Source: Isosphaera pallida ATCC 43644
Lineage (GTDB): Bacteria; Planctomycetota; Planctomycetia; Isosphaerales; Isosphaeraceae
Length of the DNA: 64,000 bases
NCBI RefSeq assembly: GCF_000186345.1
Contig: NC_014962.1
Coordinates: forward strand, 310,001-374,000
Reading direction: 5' to 3'
The notes under the pieces were generated by a model that saw nothing but the letters and a program-made list of their open reading frames with translations, was not told where the DNA came from and did not search any database. How positions within the stretch are numbered: the stretch's first letter is position 1; the number at the start of each line of letters is the position of its first letter. The position numbers and the translations under genes are program-made. Below, one piece after another: positions 8,807-18,618 of the stretch.

Positions 8807-10732
8807 TCATGCCGTTTCTCGAGAGCATTGAGGCGAACGAGGTTCCAGACCCCAGACGATTAGGTCGCTCAAACCGGTGTTGAGTAACGCGAGTTCATCG
8901 GCTTTGAGTGGACGATGGCTCATCAGTAACGACTGAACGTACAGGATTGGAACAACCTTCTCCAGAGTGGGACGGTGGTTTAACTCGATCAAGCAGCGGA
9001 TCAGGGGATTGTCGTAATTGAAGCGCAGGCGGGCGTGGATCTCCTCGTCTCCAGGGGCGATGCCGTCCAGCACCGAGCTCCAAAGGGAATTGGCAACCTC
9101 TTTGGTGCGCTCCAGCGACCGAAGAAATTCCGCCTCGGCGGAAAGGCTGTAAAGCGCGGGCATTTCAACTGGCAGAAAGCGTTTTACTTGAGGAAGGCAG
9201 CGGAAGGGGCGCAAAATCACTTCGGCCACGTCCAAGAGGGTGGAGGCGCGGTCGAGTTCGTCGGGTTCGAGTTCGTCGAAGCTCCGAGCGAGGTCGTCGG
9301 CGTCGATGGCCTCAACCCGACCTTCGGGGACGATGTCGGGGAACCGTTCCACCAGGTCCAGGTCGTAGGTGTAGGCGGCGTTGATCAGGCAGATTCCCTG
9401 AGCAGCGGCCACAGGCGCGATTTGGCGGAACTGATCGAGGTTGGCGACATATTTGAGCGTGTCGCTTTCCTCGCGGCGGCGGTACTCGGTGAGGGTCATC
9501 CGACCCATCGAGGTTTCAAAAGGCAACCAGTCGATCACCAGACGATAAAATTCATCGTCCCGGATGGCCAGCGCCTTGATCGAGAGGTAGTGCAACTCGA
9601 CGATCCGCCGCAGGCGTTGGGGGTCGCGGTTGGCCAGGCGGACCAGGTATTTTTTGAGGCAGGCTCCCAACTCGTCGCGGGCGTTGGCCAAGTCGGCGTT
9701 CTCGTGGAACCGCTCGCGCGATGCGGTGGGTTTCAGACGGTTGGCGTTGGCGACGCATTTGACGAAGAACGCCCACTCGGGCAGGAGGTTGTCGGCCTGT
9801 TCGGACAACAACATGCGTTTGAGGTAAACCCGATGGGTTCGTTTGGAGGCAAGGCTGGGGGAGAAGGGCAGCACGAAGGCCACGCCGTCCACCTCGCCTG
9901 CTTCGGCGCGCAAGGGGATCACGTCAATGAAGTCGATGCCGAAGACCGATCGTCCGTAGGCCAGAAGCGCCTGGTCGCGTTCTTCGGGGCGGGCGTAAAT
10001 CTGGCGCCACGGCGGTGGTTCGGGATTGATTCGAGTGGCGCGCTCCCGCGCGCCCTCGGCGATGACCTCGATCCGGTAGGGCAACAGCGAGCCGTAATCC
10101 CTCGCCAGTTCGATTAGGCGATTGGTGCAGAAGAACTCTTCCGAGCCGGGCTTGCAGGTCAAGAAGACCTTCGTGCCGATTTCCAAAGCAGCGTCGGATT
10201 CGGGGTCGAGCGTGCGGACGGTGTAGGTGCCGTCAGAACGGCCCCGCCATTCGACACCGACGTTTGCCCGAGGCGTGATCTCTCCTGGGCGGGGCGGTGA
10301 GGGTTTGGCTGATTTGGTGATGACCACAATTTCCTCGGAGACGACAAAGCAAGATAACAGACCAATGCCAAAGCGTCCGATGAAGTCGGTCGGGTCGTCC
10401 CAATTGGCCTCGTCCCGTTTGGAGGAGAGGCCGATGGTCGCCAGAAAGGTGTGAACCTCCTGTTCGGTCAACCCGATCCCGTCGTCGCGCACCACCAAGG
10501 TCGGCCGGGCTGCCCGCGGGTTCCAAACCTCCAGGGTGATGCGTCCAGCCTCACCGGTTGGCCAGGAGGGGTCCAATTGGGTCCGCGCCGTCAGGGCGTC
10601 CACCGCGTTTTGCAGCAACTCCCGGACGAAGACTTGGGGACCACTGTAGAGATGCCCGGACAGAAGCTCAATGATCCCATGTAAATTGATCTGAAAGTTT
10701 CGTGGGGATTGAGAGGGTGAAAACGTATTCAC
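8807..10732 (-). CDS. HSP90-family chaperone (HtpG-like)
   Basis: 641 aa, an ATP-dependent cytoplasmic chaperone. The GHKL ATPase motifs are all present: the N-box ELLQNAVDAL (residues about 39-48), DDGIGL, and the lid GRFGIGLLSCF. A middle domain and a divergent C-terminal region follow. This is the divergent HSP90 subgroup seen in several planctomycetes and actinobacteria rather than canonical HtpG, so I leave the symbol empty. The start is GTG at 10732, with a weak GCGAGGCG upstream and no nearby ATG. It lies convergent with the ABC ATPase (77-bp gap). Confidence 0.85.
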   Translation of the reverse strand: MNTFSPSQSPRNFQINLHGIIELLSGHLYSGPQVFVRELLQNAVDALTARTQLDPSWPTGEAGRITLEVWNPRAARPTLVVRDDGIGLTEQEVHTFLATIGLSSKRDEANWDDPTDFIGRFGIGLLSCFVVSEEIVVITKSAKPSPPRPGEITPRANVGVEWRGRSDGTYTVRTLDPESDAALEIGTKVFLTCKPGSEEFFCTNRLIELARDYGSLLPYRIEVIAEGARERATRINPEPPPWRQIYARPEERDQALLAYGRSVFGIDFIDVIPLRAEAGEVDGVAFVLPFSPSLASKRTHRVYLKRMLLSEQADNLLPEWAFFVKCVANANRLKPTASRERFHENADLANARDELGACLKKYLVRLANRDPQRLRRIVELHYLSIKALAIRDDEFYRLVIDWLPFETSMGRMTLTEYRRREESDTLKYVANLDQFRQIAPVAAAQGICLINAAYTYDLDLVERFPDIVPEGRVEAIDADDLARSFDELEPDELDRASTLLDVAEVILRPFRCLPQVKRFLPVEMPALYSLSAEAEFLRSLERTKEVANSLWSSVLDGIAPGDEEIHARLRFNYDNPLIRCLIELNHRPTLEKVVPILYVQSLLMSHRPLKADELALLNTGLSDLIVWGLEPRSPQCSRETA

Positions 10733-10973
10733 AAAAACGCCTCGCCTTGGTAGGTTGGATCTCGCGGAGACCTCGTCGTGGTTGGTAGGCCGTCCGGGTT
10801 GCTCAATCGCGCTAGAACGACCACTGCGGCCACCGGCGGACGAATCCCACGATCGGAGCGGTGGTTAGGGAGGGGGCCAACGCGAATCGAAACGTGATTT
10901 GGAAGATGAGTTGGGGGTGAGTGGGTGTTGGGAATGAAGGCCGCGGAGGACCTCGGCGTGTCCTGATGGGGGT

Positions 10974-13900
10974 TCAGGTAGTGGAAGCGGGGGCGTTGTC
11001 TTCCTCTTGGCGAGGGGGGGGCCGAAATCGTCCTCGAGCGCGGAAGGCGCGGGCGAGGGCAGCGGTCAATTCGTCGATCCGAAGCGGTTTGGCGAGGTAG
11101 TCCTCCATGCCGGCGGCCAGACATTCGGCCCGGTCGGAGGCCAGGGCGCGTGCGGTGAGGGCGATGAGCCAGGGTTGCGATTCGGGCGGCCATTCGCGGC
11201 GGATCACCTGGGTGGTTGCCAGGCCGTCCAGGACGGGCATTTCCAGGTCGAGCAGGATCACGTCGTAATCGCGTTGCCGCAGCGCTTCAAGTACCTGCGC
11301 GCCGTCAGCGACCGAATCGGGGGTATAGCCCAGGCGGGCTAGGGTCAACTCCATGAGTTTTCGGTTGGTCGCTACGTCGTCGGCCAGCAGGATGTCTAAT
11401 GGGTGACGACGCGCGAAATCGCGGTCGAAGCCGACGGGGCGTTCTTCGGATTCGTTTGAGTCTGAAAGCGAAATCAAGGTAGAGGAGGAGTCGCTGTTGC
11501 TTTGCGCGGAGCCGAACTTGGAGGGCGGGTCGATCCCCTCGTCCGCCAGAATGGAGGCCAACGCGCGAGCCAGTTTGGAGGGTTTGACCGGCTTGGGCAC
11601 AATCACCCAGGGCGGCGCGGACACCTCCGCGGAGGGGGAGGACCAGGACCGATGGAGATTGTCGGCTTGGGAGCGGCTGGCCGCGACGATCAAGGGCGGA
11701 GCTTGGGGGTCGGATCTCAGTGACTCCAGCGCCGCGTGGGCGGAGGCGTCGAGCAGCACCACGTCGTAGCGGGATTCGCTTTGGCGGGCCGCTTGGAGTG
11801 ATTCGAGCTGGTCGTCGATCCGATCGACCTGGACGCCCCAATCGCGGATTTGGTCGGCCAGCAGGGCCTGAAACAAGGGATGGCCGCCCACGATGAGCAA
11901 GCGACGGCCGGGAGGGATCGCCAGGGTTAGTAGCGACGAGGTCGAGGTGGGGGATTCCGAATCCCGTTCCCAGATCGAAGAGGTCAGCCAGTTTTCTTGG
12001 TGGAGGGACACGTCGGACACGGAGGGATCGCCCGAACCAAGACCCAGGAACGAATCGTCTAAGGAGGGCGGCGGGGGAGACGAAGACGGCGCGGGTGGGG
12101 CGAGCGCCGACGCCCTTTCTGCGGGATTGACCGGGACAGGAGAGGTCGGGGTGTTCGAGTGACGCTCCAGGTGCGCCATGAGTTCGGACACGGGAAGGTG
12201 GGTTTGAGTTTGATCGCGGTCGTTGTCCAGACCCGATCGAACCGGGTGGCTGGAGTCCGGTTCGACCCGAATGGTAAATCGGAATATGCTTCCTCGTCCC
12301 GGCTCGCTTTCCACTTCAATCTCGCCTCCCATCAGCTCGACGAGCTTCTTGGAGATCGCCAACCCTAGCCCGGTGCCGCCGTAGAGCCGGGTGATTGAGG
12401 CGTCGGCCTGACGGTAGGCGTCGAAGAGGCGGGACACCTTGTCGGGGGCGATGCCGACGCCGGTGTCGCGCACGGTGAAACTCAGGATCAGGCCGGGACG
12501 ATCGCTCACGGAGTCTCGACCGGGTCGGAGGGGACATTGGCCCAGCGTGATGACGTCGATCGTTACTGAGCCGGACGCGGTGAACTTCACCGCGTTGGAG
12601 GCAAGGTTGACCAACACCTGACGCAGCTTGGCGGCGTCGCCCCGCACTCGTTCGGGTACGTCTTCGGCCACCCGGGCCGCCACCTCCAAGCCTTTGCGTT
12701 CGGCGGTGGCGGCGATCATATCCAGCACCGACTCCACCACTCCGCGCGGCGACATCGAAGCGTGTTCCAGTTCCATCCGGCCGCTTTCGATTTTGGAGAG
12801 GTCCAGAACGCCATTGACCAACTCTAGGAGCGACTCGCCGCTGCTTTGGATCGCCGCCGCCAGGTCGCGTTGTTCGGCGGTGAGTGGGGTGTCCATCAGC
12901 AGACGGGTCATACCCAATACCGAGTTGAGCGGAGTGCGGATCTCATGGGACATGCCGGCGAGGAACCGGGTTTTGGCCTCGTTGGCCTGATCGGCGATCC
13001 GTTTAGCCTCGACGAGTTGCGCTTCGAACCGCTTGCGCACCGAAATGTCCCGGGCCACCCAGACCAACCGCAAGTCAGCCTCGCGTTCGCCGGGGATGGT
13101 GAACACCTGAAGATCTACTTCGAGGGTCGAGCCGTCCCGACGTTTGAGCAAGGTTTCACGGGCCAGGTTGCGTCCTGAGATCGAGATGGTCGCCGACGAG
13201 GCGTCAGAACTGGGTTGATCCTCCAGGCAGAAGAATTCTTCAATTTCCCGGCCGAGGAGTTCGAAGTAGGACGAGGCATCCATGCCCAGCCAGTCCATGA
13301 AGGTGGGGTTGGCGTAAACGATCGCCCGATGACGTCCGTGTGCCGAACTGGTGATCGCCACCGCGTCGGCGGCGTGATCGACCACCGCGTGCATCAACCT
13401 CAGTTCGACCTGATTGTGACGCTGGGAAGTGAGATCCAGGATTAACCCGGTGATGTGACGGGGCACTCCGGCCTCGTCGCGCAACACCACCCCATGCGCT
13501 AAGACCCAGCGATAGCCGCCGTCCTTGGTTTTGAGACGATGCGAGAAACAAAGGATGGGGTCGCGGCCTTCACGGGCCGCCTCTAAGGCGTTCAACGCCA
13601 AGTCGCGGTCGTTAGGGTGGATTCGCTCGCGCCATGTGTTGGCGTTGTCGGGCAACTCGCGGTTCTCATAACCCAGCAACGACTTGTAGGTCGAGGAGAA
13701 GATGAACCGATTGGTGGCGAAATCGAAGTCCCAGTAATTCAGCCCCGCGCGTTTGATCGAAGCGATAAAGCGCGCCCGGAGTCGTCCCATCTCGCCTTCG
13801 AGATGAACGGGATCGTCCGTCGAGGCCGTCGAGGTGGTCGAAGCGTGTGAGACGGCGTGAACACCGATGGTTTGGAGTCCGGTAACGATTGGGGTGGGGG

Positions 13901-14255
13901 TGGGGTGTGGCGCGTAGTTAGGATGCCAACCGCGGCGGGCGGTCCGCTGGTCGGTCCGAACTCGGCTCCACCAGCCCCAAGCGGTCAAGGTGATCAGACT
14001 CATTCCAACCAGGTTGATTTGCTGGGCAGATAAGCTGATCCATTGGGTCAAACCAGGCGACAAGGCCAACCATCCCGCGGTGACGGCCAGGCCGAACGGT
14101 TCCAGCCATCGCCAGCCCTGCCTCCACGACCCGGTCCGCGCTTCGGTGTCCGACAGGGGTTCGGACGCTGGGGCTGTGGTGGTTGAGACCCCGTCGCGCG
14201 CTCCGTTGGAAAGGATCGGGCTGTTCAGCCTTGCCGACGCCGATGAGTCCGTCAT
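10974..14255 (-). CDS. Hybrid sensor histidine kinase with two receiver domains
   Basis: 1093 aa. Order: two hydrophobic segments at about residues 50-98; PAS-3-like domain about 170-285; second PAS about 285-410; HisKA with phospho-accepting His437 in GMSHEIRTPLN; HATPase with NLASNAVKFT, DTGVGI and GGTGLGL; a Ser/Pro-rich linker; then two receivers. The first receiver keeps the Asp (VVLLDAS) and Lys (VPKP) but its acidic pair is replaced (LLIVGGHP), so it is probably degenerate. The second is complete (LLADD, LLDLEMP, LAKP). The start is ATG 14255 after GAGGTG, not the upstream in-frame GTG at 14267. No cognate regulator gene is adjacent. Confidence 0.93.
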   Translation of the reverse strand: MTDSSASARLNSPILSNGARDGVSTTTAPASEPLSDTEARTGSWRQGWRWLEPFGLAVTAGWLALSPGLTQWISLSAQQINLVGMSLITLTAWGWWSRVRTDQRTARRGWHPNYAPHPTPTPIVTGLQTIGVHAVSHASTTSTASTDDPVHLEGEMGRLRARFIASIKRAGLNYWDFDFATNRFIFSSTYKSLLGYENRELPDNANTWRERIHPNDRDLALNALEAAREGRDPILCFSHRLKTKDGGYRWVLAHGVVLRDEAGVPRHITGLILDLTSQRHNQVELRLMHAVVDHAADAVAITSSAHGRHRAIVYANPTFMDWLGMDASSYFELLGREIEEFFCLEDQPSSDASSATISISGRNLARETLLKRRDGSTLEVDLQVFTIPGEREADLRLVWVARDISVRKRFEAQLVEAKRIADQANEAKTRFLAGMSHEIRTPLNSVLGMTRLLMDTPLTAEQRDLAAAIQSSGESLLELVNGVLDLSKIESGRMELEHASMSPRGVVESVLDMIAATAERKGLEVAARVAEDVPERVRGDAAKLRQVLVNLASNAVKFTASGSVTIDVITLGQCPLRPGRDSVSDRPGLILSFTVRDTGVGIAPDKVSRLFDAYRQADASITRLYGGTGLGLAISKKLVELMGGEIEVESEPGRGSIFRFTIRVEPDSSHPVRSGLDNDRDQTQTHLPVSELMAHLERHSNTPTSPVPVNPAERASALAPPAPSSSPPPPSLDDSFLGLGSGDPSVSDVSLHQENWLTSSIWERDSESPTSTSSLLTLAIPPGRRLLIVGGHPLFQALLADQIRDWGVQVDRIDDQLESLQAARQSESRYDVVLLDASAHAALESLRSDPQAPPLIVAASRSQADNLHRSWSSPSAEVSAPPWVIVPKPVKPSKLARALASILADEGIDPPSKFGSAQSNSDSSSTLISLSDSNESEERPVGFDRDFARRHPLDILLADDVATNRKLMELTLARLGYTPDSVADGAQVLEALRQRDYDVILLDLEMPVLDGLATTQVIRREWPPESQPWLIALTARALASDRAECLAAGMEDYLAKPLRIDELTAALARAFRARGRFRPPPRQEEDNAPASTT

Positions 14256-14911
14256 GCCTGGTTTCACCTCGTTCGAGGCGTTGCGGAAAGAGGGATGCCC
14301 ATCACGTGAAGAAGAAACGGAAGGGGAAGCAACGGAGAGCCAAGCCAGACGATTCCAGCCCTTGGTGCCGGGATGATCGCCGTCGCCAAACTCTCATTGG
14401 GGTGGCGTCGAAAGGGATCGCATAGCTGAGGACGCGACGTTGGAGACGAGGAATCGGGTCGTGCGCTCGACTCTGTCGGTCATCTGATGCATTGCACTGA
14501 CCACATTCGAACGAAGCGGGGCGTGGGATCTGCGTCCAAAAAGGTTGAGGTTGGGAAGCCATCGCTAAGCCGGGGCCGCATGCCGAACCACTCGCCGCGG
14601 CAATCGGTCTCAACCGGCGCGACGATTCGTCGAACAAACACGGGGGCGTGGGTTTCCCATTCCGAGCTTAGTGCAATCCACTCGCTAACGAAAGAGACCA
14701 AAGCGGATAGGTGCCGGGAACGCCACCAGATCTGGTCGGACCAGTTCACTTCGGTTCGCGGCCGGTGTGGTCGCCCAACTTGGCTTCACCCACGATCACG
14801 CCCCACTCCCCTCGTCGGCTGAATGAGGGGAACGGGGCGTGGTGGATGGGGGAGGTCTGTGGACCTGGGATCACGGAGCGACGGTAGCGGCTCTACCGAC
14901 CGATCGCTACG
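14256..14911. other. Long intergenic region upstream of the hybrid kinase
   Basis: About 650 bp with no supported gene. It must contain the kinase promoter on the minus strand and the 3' flank of the polysaccharide export gene. The only structure I see is the hairpin at 14797-14841. Confidence 0.5.
14797..14841. terminator. Long hairpin after the polysaccharide export gene
   Basis: A 17-nt arm at 14797-14813 (CACGCCCCACTCCCCTC) pairs with 14825-14841 (GAGGGGAACGGGGCGTG), with one weak spot in the middle and an 11-nt loop. It lies about 70 bp past the stop of the gene at 14912 on the minus strand. There is no U-run. Confidence 0.5.
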
Positions 14912-15874
14912 CTAATTCGCCGGTCCGGTGGGGTTGGTCAGGGTGGCGCGGGCGTCGGCCTGGGGTCTCTGGTTGAAGCCGCCGCCGAAGCCTCCGGCGA
15001 ACTGACCGATCGGCAAGGAGAGGAACCGGAATTGCTGAATGGCAAAGGCTCCGGTCAACGCGGTGTTCAACACGTAGTTGATCGGCGTGGTCACCCGTTC
15101 GAGGAAGGCGGTGACCCGCACCGAAGGATCGCGCATCACCACCACACGGTCACCCGGCAACAATTGATAATTGGTCGAGGGGTCGCCGTCGTAGATGATC
15201 GAGGTGATGCTCACCGGCAGCACCTGCTCGCAACAGGCTCCCGGAGGGGCGGGTCTCACCAGCCTCACGTCGTTGGGCGAGGCGGTTGGGAGCAGACCCC
15301 CGGCGAACTGGATGGCGTCCAACACCGTCTCGTTGCCAGTGATCGGCAACCTCCCCGGGGCGGCCACATCACCCTGAACATAATAATATTTGCTATTGTA
15401 AGCCACTACGTCTACGAACACCCGATCCGAATCGGCCGGTTTGACCGGCTCAGGTTCGCCGGTTTCGGGGTTGGAACGGTAAAGTCCCAACACTTCGTCG
15501 TTGAGAAAGTTGCGGAGATGAAGGACGATTTTCTCCTTGACTTCGTCCAAAGTCAGGCCGGCCACGTAGATATCGCCGTAGAACCCTAGGGTGATCGTGC
15601 CGTCGGGACGCACCAGACGCTCGCCGGAGATGGGACGGCCCGGCAGAGCCTCCAGCACCTCGACGAGCAGGATGTCAGGCGGCTCGACGACGTGGGCTGG
15701 CATCGACACCTTGGAAAACTCGCGGGGAATCTCGCTGGCGGCGATTTTCTCTACCGAAACGTTGACTCCCGTGCTTCGACAACCTCCCAGACCAACCGCG
15801 AGTGTCGCCGCGGCCAGGCACATGGGAAGCGAAGCGATGGACACTCCACGTTGTTCGGACCTTACGCGATCCAT
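14912..15874 (-). CDS. Polysaccharide biosynthesis/export lipoprotein (Wza-like)
   Basis: 320 aa. The N-terminal signal sequence ends in a lipobox (AVGLGGC, Cys about residue 30), so it should be an outer-membrane lipoprotein. A polysaccharide export (PES) domain follows, with PPDILLVEVLEALPG and GERLVRPDGTITLGFYG, and then one or more SLBB-like segments (YYYVQGDVAAPGRLP; LLPGDRVVVMRDP). The start ATG 15874 follows GGAGAG. No kinase or glycosyltransferase gene is adjacent, so the export locus is split or lies elsewhere. Confidence 0.9.
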   Translation of the reverse strand: MDRVRSEQRGVSIASLPMCLAAATLAVGLGGCRSTGVNVSVEKIAASEIPREFSKVSMPAHVVEPPDILLVEVLEALPGRPISGERLVRPDGTITLGFYGDIYVAGLTLDEVKEKIVLHLRNFLNDEVLGLYRSNPETGEPEPVKPADSDRVFVDVVAYNSKYYYVQGDVAAPGRLPITGNETVLDAIQFAGGLLPTASPNDVRLVRPAPPGACCEQVLPVSITSIIYDGDPSTNYQLLPGDRVVVMRDPSVRVTAFLERVTTPINYVLNTALTGAFAIQQFRFLSLPIGQFAGGFGGGFNQRPQADARATLTNPTGPAN

Positions 15875-16342
15875 GCGTCTCTCCTGCCCGGCACGTCCGG
15901 GGCTGCCGGCGCGTGTCCAACGGGTCGTCGGGAGGTGCCTTCGCTTCCGAAGGGTTGGAGGCTCGGATTGCCTTCGGCGTCTCGACGACTTTCCCGCGTT
16001 CAGCGCGGAACGCCCTCTTGCCAGCCGATCTTCCAAGTCCGCCCCGATCCGGCCTTCAGTCAAAGCGAAAGGCGGTCATCCTGGTCTGCGGGCAACGTCG
16101 GTGGTCCAACCAGAAACATACCGTTCCGATCCACGGTCACTCTCGGTCCCAATGGCAAGGCTCCGTGCCAATCGCGGTTGGATGCGACCATGCTGTTCCA
16201 GATCGCTTCGCACTCAACCGCGCTGGGAATGGAATGACTTTGGTAAGGCCGGCGGTCTCGTCAACCACGACGAACCCGACGTTGTCAAGTTTCATCGGAA
16301 TTTCTGCCGCCAGCCTCAACCGTTTTCTTTTAGACCACCGAC
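15875..16342. other. Intergenic region with no supported gene
   Basis: About 470 bp between two minus-strand genes. Several overlapping open frames exist on both strands, but none has a ribosome site or a recognisable protein. It probably holds the promoter of the export lipoprotein gene. Confidence 0.4.
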
Positions 16343-17197
16343 TCAACGCCTTCCGCCAATTGTGTCGAAGTAGCCTCCCCGCTGGTCGAAGCGTCCCGGC
16401 GCGCCGTTTCGGAACGCCCGAGAGGCCGGGATCGCAGTGGGACGCGCGGAGGGTCCGCCCGCTGCGGCCGTGCCATAACGGTTGTGGTAGGCTTGACGCT
16501 GGGCCTCATGTTGACGCTGGGTCCAGAGATAGGTAGCAGTGGGGAGATTCCCTCCAAACGGCGCGACCACCCACAAGGGGTCGATCGCCGGCGCTCCCAT
16601 CAGGGGTCCCACGCCTCCCAACCCTGATGGCGCGGTCGTGGTTGCCGCCGCCGCCGGCTCGGTAGTCGCAACCCCCGCTGAGGAGAAGTTCGGGTTCGCC
16701 ACGATCGGCTCGGTCCCCCTCTCCCCGCCCGATGCAGACAAGGGCGGGATCACGCCTCCGCGTGGTCCTACCAGAACCCGCGAGGTTGAGATCGGCGCAG
16801 TGGCCGGCCTCGACGCCCGCGCTGGGCTCCGACCATCCAGCGTTGGCGCTCCAGCCGCCGCCGAACGCGGCGGGAAACGGCGCGGAGGCGGCAAGGAAGG
16901 GCGGCCCAGCGAGGCGGCTCCTTGGGGACGTGGTCCCCCCAACTCCACCCGGAGCGGACGCGCCGCGACGCCAACTCCCCCCCCTCCCATCGCAGCCGGC
17001 GGGCTGGACAACGGCATACGGTCCACCAAATTCGACGCACTTGTCATTCGACCCGAACCGGCTGGACCACCCTGACCCCAAGCCCGATCCACGACCCAAC
17101 CCAACACCAGTGACGCCACCCCAACCCACGCCACCGCCTTCACCAGACGACCCGAACCCGTGCGGGTCCTCGATTCACGTGATCTCCGCAGATTCAT
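16343..17197 (-). CDS. Secreted low-complexity protein, unknown function
   Basis: 284 aa. A basic N-terminus and a hydrophobic core (LVKAVAWVGVASLVLGWVV) ending near AWG-QG form a signal peptide. The mature part is rich in Gly, Ala, Pro and Arg and looks disordered. Only the C-terminal 60 residues look ordered (TATYLWTQRQHEAQRQAYHN, then a Tyr/Arg/Gly tail). I recognise no family. The start ATG 17197 follows GGGAGGGTG. An in-frame extension to 17536 is rejected because it precedes the signal peptide. Confidence 0.65.
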   Translation of the reverse strand: MNLRRSRESRTRTGSGRLVKAVAWVGVASLVLGWVVDRAWGQGGPAGSGRMTSASNLVDRMPLSSPPAAMGGGGVGVAARPLRVELGGPRPQGAASLGRPSLPPPRRFPPRSAAAGAPTLDGRSPARASRPATAPISTSRVLVGPRGGVIPPLSASGGERGTEPIVANPNFSSAGVATTEPAAAATTTAPSGLGGVGPLMGAPAIDPLWVVAPFGGNLPTATYLWTQRQHEAQRQAYHNRYGTAAAGGPSARPTAIPASRAFRNGAPGRFDQRGGYFDTIGGRR

Positions 17198-17634
17198 CGA
17201 AACACCCTCCCTTCCTGGTTTCGCCAGCTTTCCTTCATTCTCCGAAACAGCCTGATCCGATGACAGAGATCGACGCATCGGGCCGTCCGCGCTGATCAAA
17301 TCGCGGCGCGTTGCCTTGGGAGGTTCTTTGGCGTTCCTGGGAGAACCAGGCGACGTGTGGGAGCCGACCAGACGACCCGTGATTCGTTTTCCTTTCCCTT
17401 CCAGGACGGACGATGGATCGGTTCCCACCGTTTCCGCCGGAAATCTCGTCGTTCCTCGACGCGGTCGCCCGAGTTCCCTCCGATCCCCGTGCTTTTGAGC
17501 AAGGTTCGGATCAACGGGATGATGTGGGACAACCAAACCAGATGTGATGCGATCTGATGACCCGACCCGACGAGGTTGGTCAAGACCCGGTTGGAATCCC
17601 GAACCGAACCCAAGCGACCGGAGGATTAGTCAGC
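17198..17634. other. Divergent intergenic region
   Basis: About 435 bp between two genes for secreted proteins transcribed away from each other, presumably holding both promoters. I see no clear promoter hexamers or dyads. Confidence 0.35.
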
Positions 17635-18618
17635 ATGAGCGTTTCCTCCCGGACCCCCAGAACGAGAACGGTCGGAGTCGTGGCGGCCCTGATCGTCGCG
17701 GGCTTGACCACGGCTCAAGATGCCGCCGCCCAAACCTTGCTGCCGATCGATCGAAGCTACTCACGGCGGCAACGGATTCCCTGCGAGCTCGAGGATCCGG
17801 TTTACGCCCAGTATCGCCAGCTTTATTATGGCTATCACCCAACGTGTTGGCGACGGTTCCCAGACGGCTGGGGCTGCCCCAGCCCCGAAGCTCCCAACGC
17901 GGCCGAGGCGTTCCGCAAGCTGCCGTTGCAGGAGCCGCCTTCGATCGACGATCTTGAACCGCTCGAACCGTTTGATTTCGACGACTTGGGCGATCCCAAC
18001 GCTGCGCCTCGCTCAGGGCGCGATCGCCAGCGGACTCCGACCAACCGGGGACGGGATCGCAGTGGCGACTTCAACCAGAGTATCGATCGGGACTTGAACT
18101 TGGAGCGCCAACCGCGTCGGAGCCGCGATCTGGAGCCGCCGGCGCTTCCTTCCGACGACATGTTCGAGAACGATCGTCGCCGACCACAGCCCGAAGATCC
18201 CCTCCAGCCTGGTCCCGGCGACCAAACCGGTTTGCCCGAGCTGCCTCCGCTGCCCGGCGAACGACCCAACCGGGGCACCGTCGATCTTGTACCGCCTTTG
18301 AACCTAGAGGGTGACACCCCGAAGGCCGAACCGCCTTCGACCCGCCCCAACCGCCGTCCTCAGGTCGTCTCGACACCGACCCAACCCCATCCGCTCGATT
18401 TTGATCTTGAACGCTATCGCCGCTATCAGGGCGGGCGAATGCCTGTGGCCGACCTCTTCCCACCCACCTACCGGGTCCGCGACCCCCGCGTGATTCCCAC
18501 CCAGGCTTCCCAGGCCGGTTCCCCCCGCGTGGAGACCCGGAACACGGTCCCCACCCCAGAACCCGCCCCGGTTCGCCGTCCCGGCCTTTTCGGTGGACTC
18601 TTCCGACGCGGCGGTTGA
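17635..18618 (+). CDS. Secreted Pro/Arg/Asp-rich planctomycete protein
   Basis: 327 aa. A signal peptide (VVAALIVAGLTTAQDAAAQ) is followed by an ordered N-terminal module of about 70 residues containing the motif HPTCWRRFPDGWGCPSPEA (about residues 68-86). I have the impression that this motif recurs in secreted planctomycete proteins, but it has no function I know. The rest is a long, charged, disordered region ending in RRPGLFGGLFRRGG. The start ATG 17635 has GGAGG eight bases before it. Confidence 0.7.
   Translation: MSVSSRTPRTRTVGVVAALIVAGLTTAQDAAAQTLLPIDRSYSRRQRIPCELEDPVYAQYRQLYYGYHPTCWRRFPDGWGCPSPEAPNAAEAFRKLPLQEPPSIDDLEPLEPFDFDDLGDPNAAPRSGRDRQRTPTNRGRDRSGDFNQSIDRDLNLERQPRRSRDLEPPALPSDDMFENDRRRPQPEDPLQPGPGDQTGLPELPPLPGERPNRGTVDLVPPLNLEGDTPKAEPPSTRPNRRPQVVSTPTQPHPLDFDLERYRRYQGGRMPVADLFPPTYRVRDPRVIPTQASQAGSPRVETRNTVPTPEPAPVRRPGLFGGLFRRGG

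Noticed and set aside
9035-10117. 360-aa plus-strand frame
   Set aside because: It lies entirely inside the HSP90-family gene on the opposite strand and has no family features or ribosome site.
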